From the NCBI RefSeq assembly GCF_000614065.1, contig NZ_BAKG01000004.1, positions 101,387 through 165,386 on the forward strand: a DNA stretch of 64,000 bases, read 5' to 3'. The notes under the pieces are model-generated. The model ran no database searches. It had not been told where the DNA came from and saw only the letters and a program-made list of their open reading frames with translations. Each line of letters opens with the position of its first letter. The stretch's first letter is position 1. Shown one piece after another: positions 29,364-39,026 of this stretch. The stretch comes from Prevotella dentasini JCM 15908 (GTDB lineage Bacteria > Bacteroidota > Bacteroidia > Bacteroidales > Bacteroidaceae). Made by a program: the position numbers and the translations under genes.

Positions 29364-29545
29364 GTCTTGCGGAAGCAATAGAGCCGTATTGGCAATATAG
29401 GCCATAGCCTCAGCCTATGGTTCTGAACAAACTTTCCTAATCGCTTTCAGGAGGTCATTCTGCCCACTGACTTTTTAGGTTGTAACCGCAGGGAGACAAC
29501 AACAGACGGAATTGCCTTGATGGTGATTTCGTCCGGATACCCGTG
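29364..29545. other. Remainder of the MerR-rlmD gap
   Basis: Nothing recognisable besides the palindrome array beside it. Confidence 0.4.
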
Positions 29546-30972
29546 TCAGTCTCTTGCCTCCAGCAACACAATGTTCTCTACATGAGGCGTATGGGGAAAC
29601 ATGTCCACAGGCTGTACAGCCTTTACCCGATAGCTGGAATCGAGCAGTGCTAAATCGCGTGCCTGTGTGGCAGGATTACAGCTGACATAGACAATGCGCC
29701 GTGGATGTGCGTTCAGTATCACATTGACCACGTCGGAGTGCATGCCTGCACGCGGTGGGTCGGTGATGATTACGTCGGGGCGGCCATGTTCCCTGACAAA
29801 GCTGTCGGTAAGAATGTCTTTCATATCACCGGCATAGAAGAGCGTATTTTCGATATGATTGATTTCCGAGTTGATTCTTGCATCCTCTATCGCCTCGGGA
29901 ACGTACTCTATGCCTATCACCTTGCGCGCCTTGTGGGCTACAAAGTTGGCTATTGTGCCCGTGCCAGTATAGAGGTCGTAGACGAGTTCGTCGCCGTGGA
30001 GGTCGGCCAGTTCCCGGGCGGCGGAGTAGAGGTGGTAGGCTTGGTCTGTGTTGGTCTGGTAGAAGCTCTTAGGCCCTACCTTGAAACGCAGGTTCTCCAT
30101 CGTCTCAAAGATGTGGTCGTTACCCCTGAATACTGTGATTGTCAGGTCGTTAAACGTGTCGTTCCCCTTTTGGTTGTCTACATAGAGCAGGGATGTGATT
30201 TCGGGAAACTTGTCGGCAATATGCTGCATCAGCTTGAGGCACGTTCTTCGTCGCCCTCTTCGTCGTAATGGAATTGTACGAGTACCATCCATTCGCCGGT
30301 GTTGGAGTTCCGCATCATGATGTCGCGCAGCAGGCCGTGCTGTTCGCGGATGTCGTAGAAGCTCATGCCCGTCGTGAGGGCATAGTCGCGAATGGCGTTG
30401 CGGACGGTATTGCAGAAGTCGTCCATCAGGTAGCATTTTTCGATAGGATATATCTTGTCGAATGAGCCTGTTATGTGGAATCCTACGGCACCGCCTGCCA
30501 GTCCGGCATCTTTGGGGAGAGCTTCCAGTTCGTCCTTGGTGTACCAACGCTTGTTGGCGCATCCGAATTCCAGTTTGTTGCGGTATTCTTCCGTTTTTTG
30601 CGAACCCATGATAGGCCGGAAATCCGGAAGTTCCACTTTGCCAATGCGTGTGAGCTGGTCGAACACCTGCTGCTGCTTTGCCTTGAGCTGCTCTTCGTAG
30701 GGCAGATTTTGCCATTTGCATCCACCACAAATCCCGAAATGTCTGCATTTTGGGGCGACACGTACCGGGCTATAGCTGACAAATCGCTCAACGGTGGCTT
30801 CGCAATAGCTGTGGCGTTTCTTTCGCACCTGTAGGTCGACTACGTCTCCCGGCACGACAAATGGGACGAATACTACCATTTCGTCTACGTGTGCGACGCA
30901 CTTGCCTTCAGCGGCCACAGCCTCTATCGTTACATTCTCCAGAAGGGGTAACGGTTTTCTCTTTCTGCTCAT
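29546..30972 (-). CDS. rlmD: 23S rRNA (uracil-C5)-methyltransferase RlmD family (one apparent frameshift)
   Basis: Class I SAM-dependent RNA m5U methyltransferase. The N-terminal TRAM-like domain precedes the iron-sulfur cluster cysteines CRHFGICGGCKWQN; the SAM loop is YDLYTGTGTIANFVA and the catalytic Cys is in VSCNPATQARDLALL. The break near 30239 (CGTGCCTCAAG for CGTGCCCTCAAG) separates ...DEEGDEERA from LKLMQHIADKFPEI; repaired length is about 475 residues. Assignment to RlmD (U1939) rather than RlmCD or another paralog rests on general resemblance. Confidence 0.9.
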
Positions 30973-31105
30973 ATCTTGTTCTTAAATTTGCGGCAAAGTT
31001 AGTAAAAAAAATCGTTCCGCCTTTTAGGCCATGCTCTAAAATCTATTTGTGCACGCTAACAAGACTGAATTATTAAGGTAGACATTGCAATTTTGGCAAT
31101 AAAAG

Positions 31106-31137
31106 TTTGCTACGGTATGATATTTTTGCTATATTTG
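31106..31137 (+). promoter_or_regulatory. Promoter of ppdK
   Basis: TTTG (31106-31109), 20 bp, TATATTTG (31130-31137). Perfect match to TTTG / TAnnTTTG. Confidence 0.85.
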
Positions 31138-31177
31138 CACAACTGAAATAGTAAAGAACAATTTTAATAACAAACTA

Positions 31178-33900
31178 ATGAACGAAAAGAGAGTTTATAC
31201 CTTCGGCAATGGTAAGGCTGAAGGAAAGGCTGACATGAAGAATTTGCTTGGCGGTAAGGGCGCAAATCTCGCAGAAATGAACCTTATCGGCGTACCGGTT
31301 CCTCCCGGTTTTACTATTACCACTGATGTATGTAATGAATTTTTTGAGAAGGGCAAGGATAATGTTGTAGCCCTGCTGAAGAATGAAGTAGAGAAGAGTG
31401 TTCAGCATATCGAAGGACTGATGAACTCTAAGTTCGGTGATCCGGCCAACCCTCTGTTGGTCAGCGTGCGTTCAGGTGCCCGTGCCTCCATGCCGGGTAT
31501 GATGGACACAATCCTTAACTTGGGTCTTAATGATACGGTTGTCGTAGGCTTGGCAGCAAAAACAGGAAATGAGCGTTTTGCATACGACAGCTATCGCCGC
31601 TTCGTACAGATGTATGGTGATGTGGTACTTGGCATGAAGCCTGTTAATAAGGAAGATATTGACCCATTTGAGGCCATTATTCAGAAGGTTAAGGCCGAGC
31701 GCGGCATTAAGCTCGACAACGAAATGACTGTAGAAGAACTGAAGAAACTCGTTGTCCTCTTCAAGGAAGCTATAAAGGCGCAGACAGGAAAAGACTTCCC
31801 GAACGACCCGATGGAACAGCTTTGGGGTGCCATCTGTGCAGTGTTCGATTCTTGGATGAACGAGCGTGCTATCCTTTATCGTAAAATGGAAGGCATCCCG
31901 CAAGAATGGGGTACGGCCGTGTCTGTTATGGCGATGGTATTCGGAAACATGGGCAATACGTCGGCAACAGGCGTCTGCTTCTCTCGCGATGCCGGCAATG
32001 GTGAGAACCGCTTCAATGGAGAGTATCTTGTCAACGCGCAGGGTGAAGACGTTGTAGCAGGTATCCGCACCCCGCAGCAGATTACCAAGGAAGGTTCGCA
32101 ACGTTGGGCAAAGCAGCAGGGAATTGACGAGGAAACCCGAAAGGCAAAGTTCCCCTCTATGGAAGAAACGATGCCTGAGATATATGCACAGCTCAATGCG
32201 CTTCAGAATAAGCTGGAGAAGCACTACCATGACATGCAGGATATGGAGTTCACCGTTCAGGAAGGCAAGCTTTGGTTCCTCCAGACCCGTAACGGTAAGC
32301 GTACAGGAACGGCTATGGTAAAGATAGCAATGGACCTGCTCCATGAAGGAGAAATTGACGAAAAGACAGCTATCCTGCGTTGTGAGTCGAATAAACTCGA
32401 CGAGCTGCTTCACCCTGTCTTCGATAAGGAGGCTTTGGCGCAGGCTCGTGTGCTGACACGTGGGCTTCCGGCATCTCCGGGTGCAGCTTGTGGGCAGATT
32501 GTGTTCTTTGCTGACGATGCAGCCAAATGGCACGAGGATGGCCACCACGTTATTATGGTCCGCATTGAGACCTCGCCCGAGGACCTTGCCGGCATGTCGG
32601 CTGCAGAGGGTATCCTGACCGCACGTGGCGGTATGACCTCTCATGCGGCGGTTGTGGCTCGTGGTATGGGAAAGTGCTGCGTCAGCGGTGCCGGTGCCAT
32701 CAATGTTGACTATAGAACCGCACGGTTGAAATTGACGGCACAATCTTGCACGAAGGCGATTATCTTTCATTGAATGGTACGACGGGTGAGGTTTATTTCG
32801 GTGAGGTGAAGACTAAGCCGGCTGAAGTTACTGGCGACTTTGCTGAACTGATGGAACTTTGCAAGAAGTACACAAAACTTGTTGTCCGCACTAATGCCGA
32901 TACTCCTCATGATGCAGAGGTAGCCAGTACCTTCGGTGCAGTAGGTATAGGCCTTTGCCGTACCGAGCACATGTTCTTTGAGAATGAGAAGATTAAGGCA
33001 ATGCGCGAGATGATTCTCTCCGACACGGTGGAAGGACGCGAGAAAGCTCTTGACAAGCTGCTCCCATATCAGAAGCAGGATTTTTATGGAATCCTGAAGT
33101 GTATGGACGGTATGCCTGTGAATATTCGTTTGCTTGATCCACCTCTCCACGAGTTTGTTCCGCACGATTTGAAAGGTCAGGAGACAATGGCTGCCGAAAT
33201 GGGAGTGAGTGTTCAGTTCATTCAGAACCGTGTTAATTCCCTCTCCGAACATAACCCGATGCTGGGTCTCCGTGGTTGTCGTCTTGGCAATACCTTCCCT
33301 GAGATTACCGCCATGCAGACTAAAGCCATTCTTGGTGCTGCCGTTCAGCTGAAGAAGGAGGGATTCAATCCTATGCCGGAGATTATGGTACCATTGGTAG
33401 GTATTGTCAACGAGTTGGATATTCAGGAAAGCATCATCCGCAAGACGGCCAAGAAGCTCTTCGAGAAAGAAGGGGTAGAGGTTCCGTTTAAGGTTGGTAC
33501 GATGATAGAGATTCCTCGTGCAGCCCTGACAGCTGACATGATTGCTCAAAAGGCAGAATACTTCAGTTTCGGTACGAACGATCTGACGCAGATGACCTTC
33601 GGCTATAGCCGCGACGATATTGCCAGCTTCTTGCCCAGCTATTTGGAAAAGAAGATTCTTGACGTAGACCCATTCCAAGTTCTTGACCAGAATGGAGTTG
33701 GTCAGCTTATTAAAATGGCTGTTGAGAAGGGCCGTCAGGCGCGCAAGAACCTTAAGTGTGGTATTTGTGGCGAGCATGGTGGTGAGCCAAGTTCAGTCAA
33801 GTTCTGCCACCGCGTAGGACTTAATTATGTCAGTTGCTCTCCTTTCCGTGTGCCGATTGCACGTTTGGCAGCAGCGCAGGCGGCAGTTGAAGAGAATTAG
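31178..33900 (+). CDS. ppdK: Pyruvate, phosphate dikinase (one apparent frameshift)
   Basis: Interconverts pyruvate, ATP and phosphate with PEP, AMP and PPi, linking glycolysis and gluconeogenesis. The N-terminal nucleotide-binding domain has [11 protein letters not shown] and [12 protein letters not shown]; the swivelling domain has the catalytic His in [16 protein letters not shown]; the C-terminal TIM-barrel has [25 protein letters not shown] and [13 protein letters not shown]. The break near 32720 (ACCGCACGG, probably ACCGGCACGG) separates ...GAINVDYRT from [15 protein letters not shown]. The repaired protein has 907 residues, the normal length. Own promoter and terminator. Confidence 0.96.
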
Positions 33901-33930
33901 AATAAGTTATAGTCCTTTTTATGAAGGTAT

Positions 33931-33965
33931 GGGGAATAAGTTTGGTAAAAGCAGACCTATTCCCC
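33931..33965 (+). terminator. Terminator of ppdK
   Basis: GGGGAATA (33931-33938) pairs with TATTCCCC (33958-33965) across a 19-nt loop and is followed by ACTTTTATTT. Confidence 0.75.
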
Positions 33966-33996
33966 ACTTTTATTTATTGATATGTAGTTCTATCAG

Positions 33997-34167
33997 ATGG
34001 GTCTTGTTGTCGAATCCTACAATCATGCCATTCTCACCCTGACAGAGCGTTCCACCAACATGCTCTTTATGACCATGCTCAAAGAGGGAAAGAAGGCAAA
34101 GCCGTTAGGCAAGGAGGCGAGAAGCTGTTGTTGCCTTATAAGAAATATATGCACACCATCACTACGG
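33997..34167 (+). pseudogene. IS30-family transposase fragment
   Basis: The frame from 33997 reads MGLVVESYNHAILTLTERSTNMLFMTMLKEGKKAKPLGKE and, after one added base near 34117, KLLLPYKKYMHTITT. This matches the catalytic core of IS30-type DDE transposases (..AILTLVER.S....K....A....LLPYK....TITTDNG) and stops just before the second catalytic Asp. Neither the N-terminal DNA-binding domain nor the terminal inverted repeats are seen. It is a decayed remnant between ppdK and the tRNA-Lys genes. The fragment is small, so the family call is moderate. Confidence 0.65.
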
Positions 34168-34211
34168 TCTTAATGGTACTGCTATTTTTTTCGTAAAAAA
34201 AGAAGAAAACA

Positions 34212-34243
34212 TTTGGTCAATCCATTAAAAATACCTACCTTTG
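34212..34243 (+). promoter_or_regulatory. Promoter of the tRNA-Lys pair
   Basis: TTTG (34212-34215), 20 bp, TACCTTTG (34236-34243). Full match to TTTG / TAnnTTTG, 20 bp before the first tRNA. Confidence 0.85.
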
Positions 34244-34263
34244 CAACCGCAAAAACGAAATAT

Positions 34264-34336
34264 GCACCCTTAGCTCAGTTGGTAGAGCAACTGACTCTTA
34301 ATCAGTGGGTCTAGGGTTCGAGTCCCTAAGGGTGTA
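34264..34336 (+). tRNA. tRNA-Lys(CUU), copy 1
   Basis: A 73-nt cloverleaf: acceptor GCACCCT with AGGGTGT, D-arm GCTC-GAGC, anticodon stem ACTGA-TCAGT around loop CTCTTAA (anticodon CTT), T-arm TAGGG-TTCGAGT-CCCTA, discriminator A. CCA is not encoded. Confidence 0.97.
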
Positions 34337-34363
34337 CTTTGAGAGTTCTTATTTCGTTTATAT

Positions 34364-34436
34364 GCACCCTTAGCTCAGTTGGTAGAGCAACTGACTCTTA
34401 ATCAGTGGGTCTAGGGTTCGAGTCCCTAAGGGTGTA
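34364..34436 (+). tRNA. tRNA-Lys(CUU), copy 2
   Basis: Identical to the copy at 34264-34336 and exactly 100 bp downstream, with a 27-nt spacer. No promoter in the spacer, so the two are one transcript. Confidence 0.97.
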
Positions 34437-34468
34437 CAAAAGTTCTAAGTTTGTGCTTAGAACTTTTT
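34437..34468 (+). terminator. Terminator of the tRNA-Lys operon
   Basis: AAAAGTTCTAAG (34437-34448) pairs with CTTAGAACTTTTT (34456-34468), ending in a T-tract. Confidence 0.85.
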
Positions 34469-34522
34469 CATTGTATATTTAAATTAAATAATTACTTTTA
34501 CACTCGTTAACAACATCAAGGT

Positions 34523-34645
34523 GTGGAGCAAGGCCGCTTTTTCATTCGTCATAAGACAGTAAGAAATGTTCCGCCCCCATATCTTTACATCCGAAACCGA
34601 ACAGTTCAATGGGCTTTGACCCCGTATTTGCAATGATGGCTCCAC
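34523..34645 (+). ncRNA. Candidate IS110 bridge RNA region
   Basis: The left non-coding flank contains GTGGAGC (34523-34529) and GCTCCAC (34639-34645), which would close a structure of about 120 nt. IS110-group elements are known to transcribe a two-loop bridge RNA from this position. CCCCCAT occurs both inside it (34574-34580) and in the right flank (35730-35736), which could reflect donor-loop pairing, but a 7-bp match is weak. Boundaries and folding are not verified. Confidence 0.4.
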
Positions 34646-34687
34646 GATGTTTGAGATGTTGTATGATACATTAAATTCTTTATAGTT

Positions 34688-35686
34688 ATGACTTACATTG
34701 GAATCGACGTCAGCAAGGACACTTTCGTAGTGGCTTACTCACCGGAGAAGGCCAGCAAGACGAGAACCTTTAAGAACACCACTAAGGGTATTCACGAGTT
34801 CATCCAGACCGTCTCCAAGGATAAGCACCATTGTGTCATGGAGGGCACGGGCAACTATAGTGCCCTGCTTGTCTATCTGCTTTCCGAGGCAGGCATTACC
34901 ACGAGTCTGGAGAATCCTCTGAAGGTGAAGAACTTCGCCCGTGTCATGCTCTCAACGGTCAAGACAGATGAGGTTGACGCCCGTCTGATTGCCCTCTATG
35001 GGGAAAAGATGAATCCTGCGCCATACAAGCTCCGCAGTGAAGCCATCCTTACCCTGAAGCAGAAACGCACCGTCATCCGTCAGCTCAAGAAGCAGCTCAT
35101 TGCTACGAAGAACCTCAAGGGTTCCATGGAGGTGCTGCCGTTCTTTGATTCCAAGTGTAGGAAGTCCATCGAACAGGCCATCGCTTTCCTTGAAAAGCAG
35201 GTTAAACACCTCGAAGAGGATCTGTCAGACTTAGCCAACAGCGAGTACAAGAAGCAGATGGATTTGCTTACTTCCATCAAGGGTATCGGTGTTACCCTCG
35301 CTGCCGCACTCATCATGGCTACCGGTGGGTTCACCTACTTTGACAATGCCAAGCAACTCACCCGTTATCTGGGTCTGTCGCCAAGCTATCAGCAGTCCGG
35401 TACCTCAGTCAATTTCAAAGGTCACATCAACCGAAACGGAGACTCCTCGCTCAGGAGCCAACTCTACGTGGCGGCATTCTCCTCGCTAAGGTGCAATGCC
35501 GAGTGCAGGGCCTGTTACGACCGTCTGCGGTCTAACGGAAAGTCAGGGAAGCTCGCTGTCATTGCCGTGGCAAACAAACTCGTCCGGCAGGCTTTTGCCG
35601 TTGTCACTCAGCAGAGACCTTATGTCGATGGTTATGTCTCCACATTGAGGTCGGCTCCTGCATCCTCGGAAACAGGTGAAGGATAG
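34688..35686 (+). CDS. IS110-family transposase (DEDD recombinase)
   Basis: A 332-residue protein with the two IS110 domains. The N-terminal RuvC-like DEDD domain has Asp in MTYIGIDVSKDTF, Glu in CVMEGTGNYS and the KTDEVDARLIA segment. The C-terminal Tnp_20 domain has LLTSIKGIGVTLAAALI, RYLGLSPSYQQSGTS and the catalytic-Ser region NRNGDSSLRSQLYVAA. A coiled-coil linker lies between (residues about 110-180). The full length and intact motifs suggest it is active. The frame has no breaks, unlike many chromosomal genes around it. It is translated from the ATG at 34688. Confidence 0.95.
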   Translation: MTYIGIDVSKDTFVVAYSPEKASKTRTFKNTTKGIHEFIQTVSKDKHHCVMEGTGNYSALLVYLLSEAGITTSLENPLKVKNFARVMLSTVKTDEVDARLIALYGEKMNPAPYKLRSEAILTLKQKRTVIRQLKKQLIATKNLKGSMEVLPFFDSKCRKSIEQAIAFLEKQVKHLEEDLSDLANSEYKKQMDLLTSIKGIGVTLAAALIMATGGFTYFDNAKQLTRYLGLSPSYQQSGTSVNFKGHINRNGDSSLRSQLYVAAFSSLRCNAECRACYDRLRSNGKSGKLAVIAVANKLVRQAFAVVTQQRPYVDGYVSTLRSAPASSETGEG

Positions 35687-35740
35687 AAGCTAATACCTGA
35701 AAAACACCGAGGGGATTGGGGGCGAGCTACCCCCATGAGA

Positions 35741-36126
35741 GGGTTCTGTGTTAAAAACACTTAACCACATAAGATTTCCTTATTACAGTTCATTTTATAA
35801 TTGTCAAACAGAATATCAAGACTTTTGCATAATCTATCCTATCTTTATTGACAGCCTGCAAAAGTGAAAACAATTTCGATAATAAGAGTGGAAGAAGAGG
35901 ATAGACACCTATCTAATTGTGAGAATGGAGAATACAGGTAGATTCCTTATCCCGAACTGAGGTAATAAATCTACCTAAGCCATGCAAAACTTTCAGGCTG
36001 AAGGGAATAACGGAAAGGTCAGACTGCAAATAGAATGATGCTAGACAAATTAACTTGCCTTGCCTGCTCACCCGTAAGCCGGTAGTCTGTTTATCCGTTT
36101 GTTTACTTGTAAACTTGTTCACCTGT
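35741..36126. other. Gene-free stretch after the IS110 element
   Basis: No gene recognised. AGGTAGATT (35936-35944) pairs with AATCTACCT (35968-35976), a possible terminator for the leftward HU operon that ends at 36127. Confidence 0.5.
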
Positions 36127-37391
36127 TCACTTTCTGTATTGCGGGCGCAGCTCAACCTTGGGAACTTTCATGGAGTCGCCTGCCTTGAGCGAAGAGGTTC
36201 CATTGAGAACCTGAAAGTAACCGACCATGTCCGGCCCAAGTGTCTTGCGGCTGTAACTCTCCATGGTTTGTCCTTTTTTAAGAACGACGATCTTGTCTAT
36301 TCCAATAATGTTATATGCACCATAACGGATTTTGGGATTATTGTTCATCTCCGCATATTCGTCGGTTGGTGCGACCTTGGGTTGGGTTGGGCTAGGCTTG
36401 GGCAGTACGGTCGTATCGGGCTTCGTTTTGTCAGGAGTCGCCTTTGAGGCTCTTGTGGTTGTTTCTTTTGTTGATATGCAGAAGCTGATGCCTTTTCTTT
36501 GTGTGCAATATAGGCACCGTAGTGGTAGCCTGCAAAATAGAGACATACACATATTGCAACACCACCGAGCAGGGCAAGAGACCATTTTCTGACACGGCGG
36601 TTACGGGAGATACTTTCCGTATTGTTGTTGGATTCTTCTTCCGTTGTTGTTTCCTGTATGGTGTCTTGGTTGGGACGGTCTGTTGCTTTGTTTTGAATAG
36701 TTTCTGTGGTTGTTGGTTTTTCTCCTTTGTTCTCCTTCGCTGTAGCTGGAATAGTTGTGAGTGGAAAAGATTCTGTTTTTGCGGTAAGATGCTGGCTTTC
36801 CTCTGCTGTAATGGCCTTTCCTGTTTCTCCTGCTATAGCCATAGCCTTGTCGTTTCCTTCTGCTATGAGCTTTTCGGACTTTTCTGCTTCGGTGGCTTTG
36901 ACGTCAGTTTCTGTCGTTGGAGGAGTAGTTTTGCCAGATATTTCCTCCCGGGGTAAGGTTGGTTCTGGTTCTTTTGTCAATAGCTCCGTCTCCGTTGGCT
37001 GCTCTTCTACAGTTTCGTGAATGGCGGTATCTTCGGGTGTATCGCTGTCTTTTATGTCGTCCAGCTCTACGCCTTCATTGATGATGACCGTCTCGAACTG
37101 GGAGAAGGGCTTGTTCACCAGCTCTTTCATAGAAGCGTCGGGAGTGAAGCTGACCTTGTCGTGCCCCTCGATAAGTACGCGTGCCCCTGTATTGACATTG
37201 ACGCTCTCACGCGGCTTTACGGTGAGAACCTTGAAAGTCCCCAGTCCTTTTACCTTGACGAGCTTGTCGCGCTTCAGTCCCTCGTTGATGACTTCAAAGA
37301 CAGCTTCGGCAAAAAGCTGTGCATCCTTTGCTTTGAGCTGATGCCTCTTGGCTATCGCCTCAGCCAGTATTTGTATGGAAGTCTTTGCCAT
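36127..37391 (-). CDS. Membrane-anchored HU-domain protein with LysM-like C-terminus (one apparent frameshift)
   Basis: The first 95 residues are an HU/IHF fold (MAKTSIQILAEAIAKRHQLK..., VKVKGLGTFKVLTVKPRESVNVNTGARV). A Thr/Glu-rich linker of about 170 residues follows, then one membrane helix (SLALLGGVAICVCLYFAGY), then a second Thr/Pro-rich stretch and a C-terminal domain with GIDKIVVLKKGQTMESYSRKTLGPDMVGYFQVLNG, which looks LysM-like. The frame breaks in the linker near 36483 (AAGCTGATGCC, probably AAGGCTGATGCC on the plus strand); repaired length is about 421 residues. Its ATG overlaps the stop of the small HU gene. DNA binding on one side of the membrane and peptidoglycan binding on the other is inferred from the domains. 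Confidence 0.82.
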
Positions 37392-37678
37392 TATTCGCTT
37401 CCTCCTTTCTTCAGCTGCTCCTTGATGGAGGCATTGGGCCGGAAGTTTAATACCAACTTGGGGGGTACGAGCATGCGCTGTCCTGTAGCAGGGTTGGTCA
37501 TGATGCGCTCCAGCCGCTTCTTTATCTCGAAAGTTCCAAATCCGGAGATGGAGACAGGGTCGCCTGCCTCGAAGTTTTTCTCCATGGCGGCAATGGTAGA
37601 ACGTACCATCTTCTGGCTCTCGTCCTGTGAAAAGCCGGTTTTAGCAGCCAAGGCGGCAATAAATTCCTTATTGTTCAT
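37391..37678 (-). CDS. HU family DNA-binding protein
   Basis: A 95-residue histone-like protein, MNNKEFIAALAAKTGFSQDESQKMVRSTI..., with the HU core VSISGFGTFEIKKRLERIMTNPATGQRMLVPPKLVLNFRPNASIKEQL. The beta-arm Pro is replaced by TNPATGQ as in many Bacteroidota copies. It begins 7 bp after rimO and its stop overlaps the start of the membrane-anchored HU gene (TAATG), so the two are probably translated together. Confidence 0.93.
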   Translation of the reverse strand: MNNKEFIAALAAKTGFSQDESQKMVRSTIAAMEKNFEAGDPVSISGFGTFEIKKRLERIMTNPATGQRMLVPPKLVLNFRPNASIKEQLKKGGSE

Positions 37679-37685
37679 TTACGTA

Positions 37686-38987
37686 TTATCTTTTTACGCT
37701 TCCATACAAGTCGAACTCGTCGGAACCTGTTATCTCTAGATTATAGAAGTTGCCCACACGGAGCTTTCCCTCTTCGGCACTGATTAAGACCTCCGGGTCT
37801 ACCTCGGGAGAGCAGAACTCTGTGCGCCCGACGTAATAGTCGCCCTCTTTCCGGTCTATGATGACTTTCAAGGTCTTGCCTACCTTTTCGGCTTCAATCT
37901 CTTCGGATATGGTTTGCTGCAATGCCATCAGCTCGTCGAGCCTGCGTTGCTTGACTTCTTCGGGCACGTCGTCTTCATAGTGCAGTGCGCTGTATGTTCC
38001 CTCTTCGTGCGAGTAGGCGAAGGCTCCCATCCGCTCAAACCTTGCCCAGCGTACAAAGTCCATCAGTTCCTGAAAGTCCTCTTCGGTTTCGCCGGGAAAT
38101 CCTACGAGAAGGGTTGTGCGGATATGGATGCCGGGAACCTGCCGGCGCATGCGTTCTATCAGGGCAATGGTTTCTTCTTTCGTCACGTGCCTGCGCATCC
38201 GGCTGAGAACATTGTCAGATATGTGCTGCAAGGCTATGTCAAGGTATTTGCAGACATTGTCGTTGTCTCGGATAACGTCCAGCAAATCCAGTGGGAACTG
38301 GTTGGGATAGGCATAGTGAAGCCTTATCCACTTCACGCCGGTAATCTTCGCCATTCTTGAGATGAGTTCGGATATATGCAGTCGGCCGTCAAGGTCTTTG
38401 CCGTAATAGGTCAGTTCCTGCTCTATAATCTGAAACTCTTTTACTCCCTGCGATACCAGTTCCTCCACCTCTTGCAGAATCTCTTCCATCGGACGGGAAC
38501 GGTGCCTGCCCGTAATGAGCGGAATGGCGCAATAGGCGCAATGGCGGTCGCAGCCCTCGGCTATCTTTATATAGGCATAGTGGTGTGGAGTGGTCAGGTG
38601 TCTTCTTCCGTCGCAGGATGGGACATCTGCCTTTCCCAAGTCTGTCAGCAGTTGCTTGAAGTTGAACTTCCCGTAGAATTTGTCTACTTCGGGTATCTCC
38701 TTTTCCAGTTCATCCTTGTATCTCTGCGAGAGGCATCCCATGACGTAGAGCCTGTTGAGCTGTCCTTCGTTCTTTCTGTTGACGAACTCCAATATGGTGT
38801 TGATGCTCTCTTCCTTTGCCGTTTCAATGAATCCGCAGGTATTGATGACGGCAATCTCTCCCTGCGGACGCTTTGCATCGTGCCTGCAGGTATATCCGTT
38901 GGCTTCGAATTGTTTCATCAGGAGTTCCGAATCGACGAGATTCTTGGAACATCCCATTGTTATGATGTCTATTTGGTTTTTAATCAT
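37686..38987 (-). CDS. rimO: Ribosomal protein S12 methylthiotransferase
   Basis: Radical SAM enzyme that adds a methylthio group to Asp of ribosomal protein S12. Domain order is UPF0004 (IDIITMGCSKNLVDSELL, NTCGFIETAKEES, VMGCLSQRY with its three cluster cysteines), radical SAM (EGCDRHCAYCAIPLITGRHRSRP) and TRAM at the C-terminus. Length (433 residues) is normal. Second gene of ftsY-rimO-HU-HU/LysM, 39 bp after ftsY. Confidence 0.96.
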   Translation of the reverse strand: MIKNQIDIITMGCSKNLVDSELLMKQFEANGYTCRHDAKRPQGEIAVINTCGFIETAKEESINTILEFVNRKNEGQLNRLYVMGCLSQRYKDELEKEIPEVDKFYGKFNFKQLLTDLGKADVPSCDGRRHLTTPHHYAYIKIAEGCDRHCAYCAIPLITGRHRSRPMEEILQEVEELVSQGVKEFQIIEQELTYYGKDLDGRLHISELISRMAKITGVKWIRLHYAYPNQFPLDLLDVIRDNDNVCKYLDIALQHISDNVLSRMRRHVTKEETIALIERMRRQVPGIHIRTTLLVGFPGETEEDFQELMDFVRWARFERMGAFAYSHEEGTYSALHYEDDVPEEVKQRRLDELMALQQTISEEIEAEKVGKTLKVIIDRKEGDYYVGRTEFCSPEVDPEVLISAEEGKLRVGNFYNLEITGSDEFDLYGSVKR

Positions 38988-39026
38988 CTGAATTATCCTG
39001 ACGTGTGCGTTGTGCGGAGGGTGTGG

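Larger units (their letters stand above)
34500..35740 (+). mobile_element. IS110-family insertion sequence (ends approximate)
   Basis: A DEDD-type recombinase gene (34688-35686) with about 190-215 bp of non-coding DNA before it and about 50 bp after it. The long left and short right flank is the layout of the IS110 group proper, whose left end encodes the guide (bridge) RNA. IS110 elements lack terminal inverted repeats, so exact ends cannot be set from one copy; the limits here are estimates. A GGGGG-CCCCC hairpin (35718-35734) lies past the gene. Insertion is just downstream of the tRNA-Lys operon. Confidence 0.7.
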
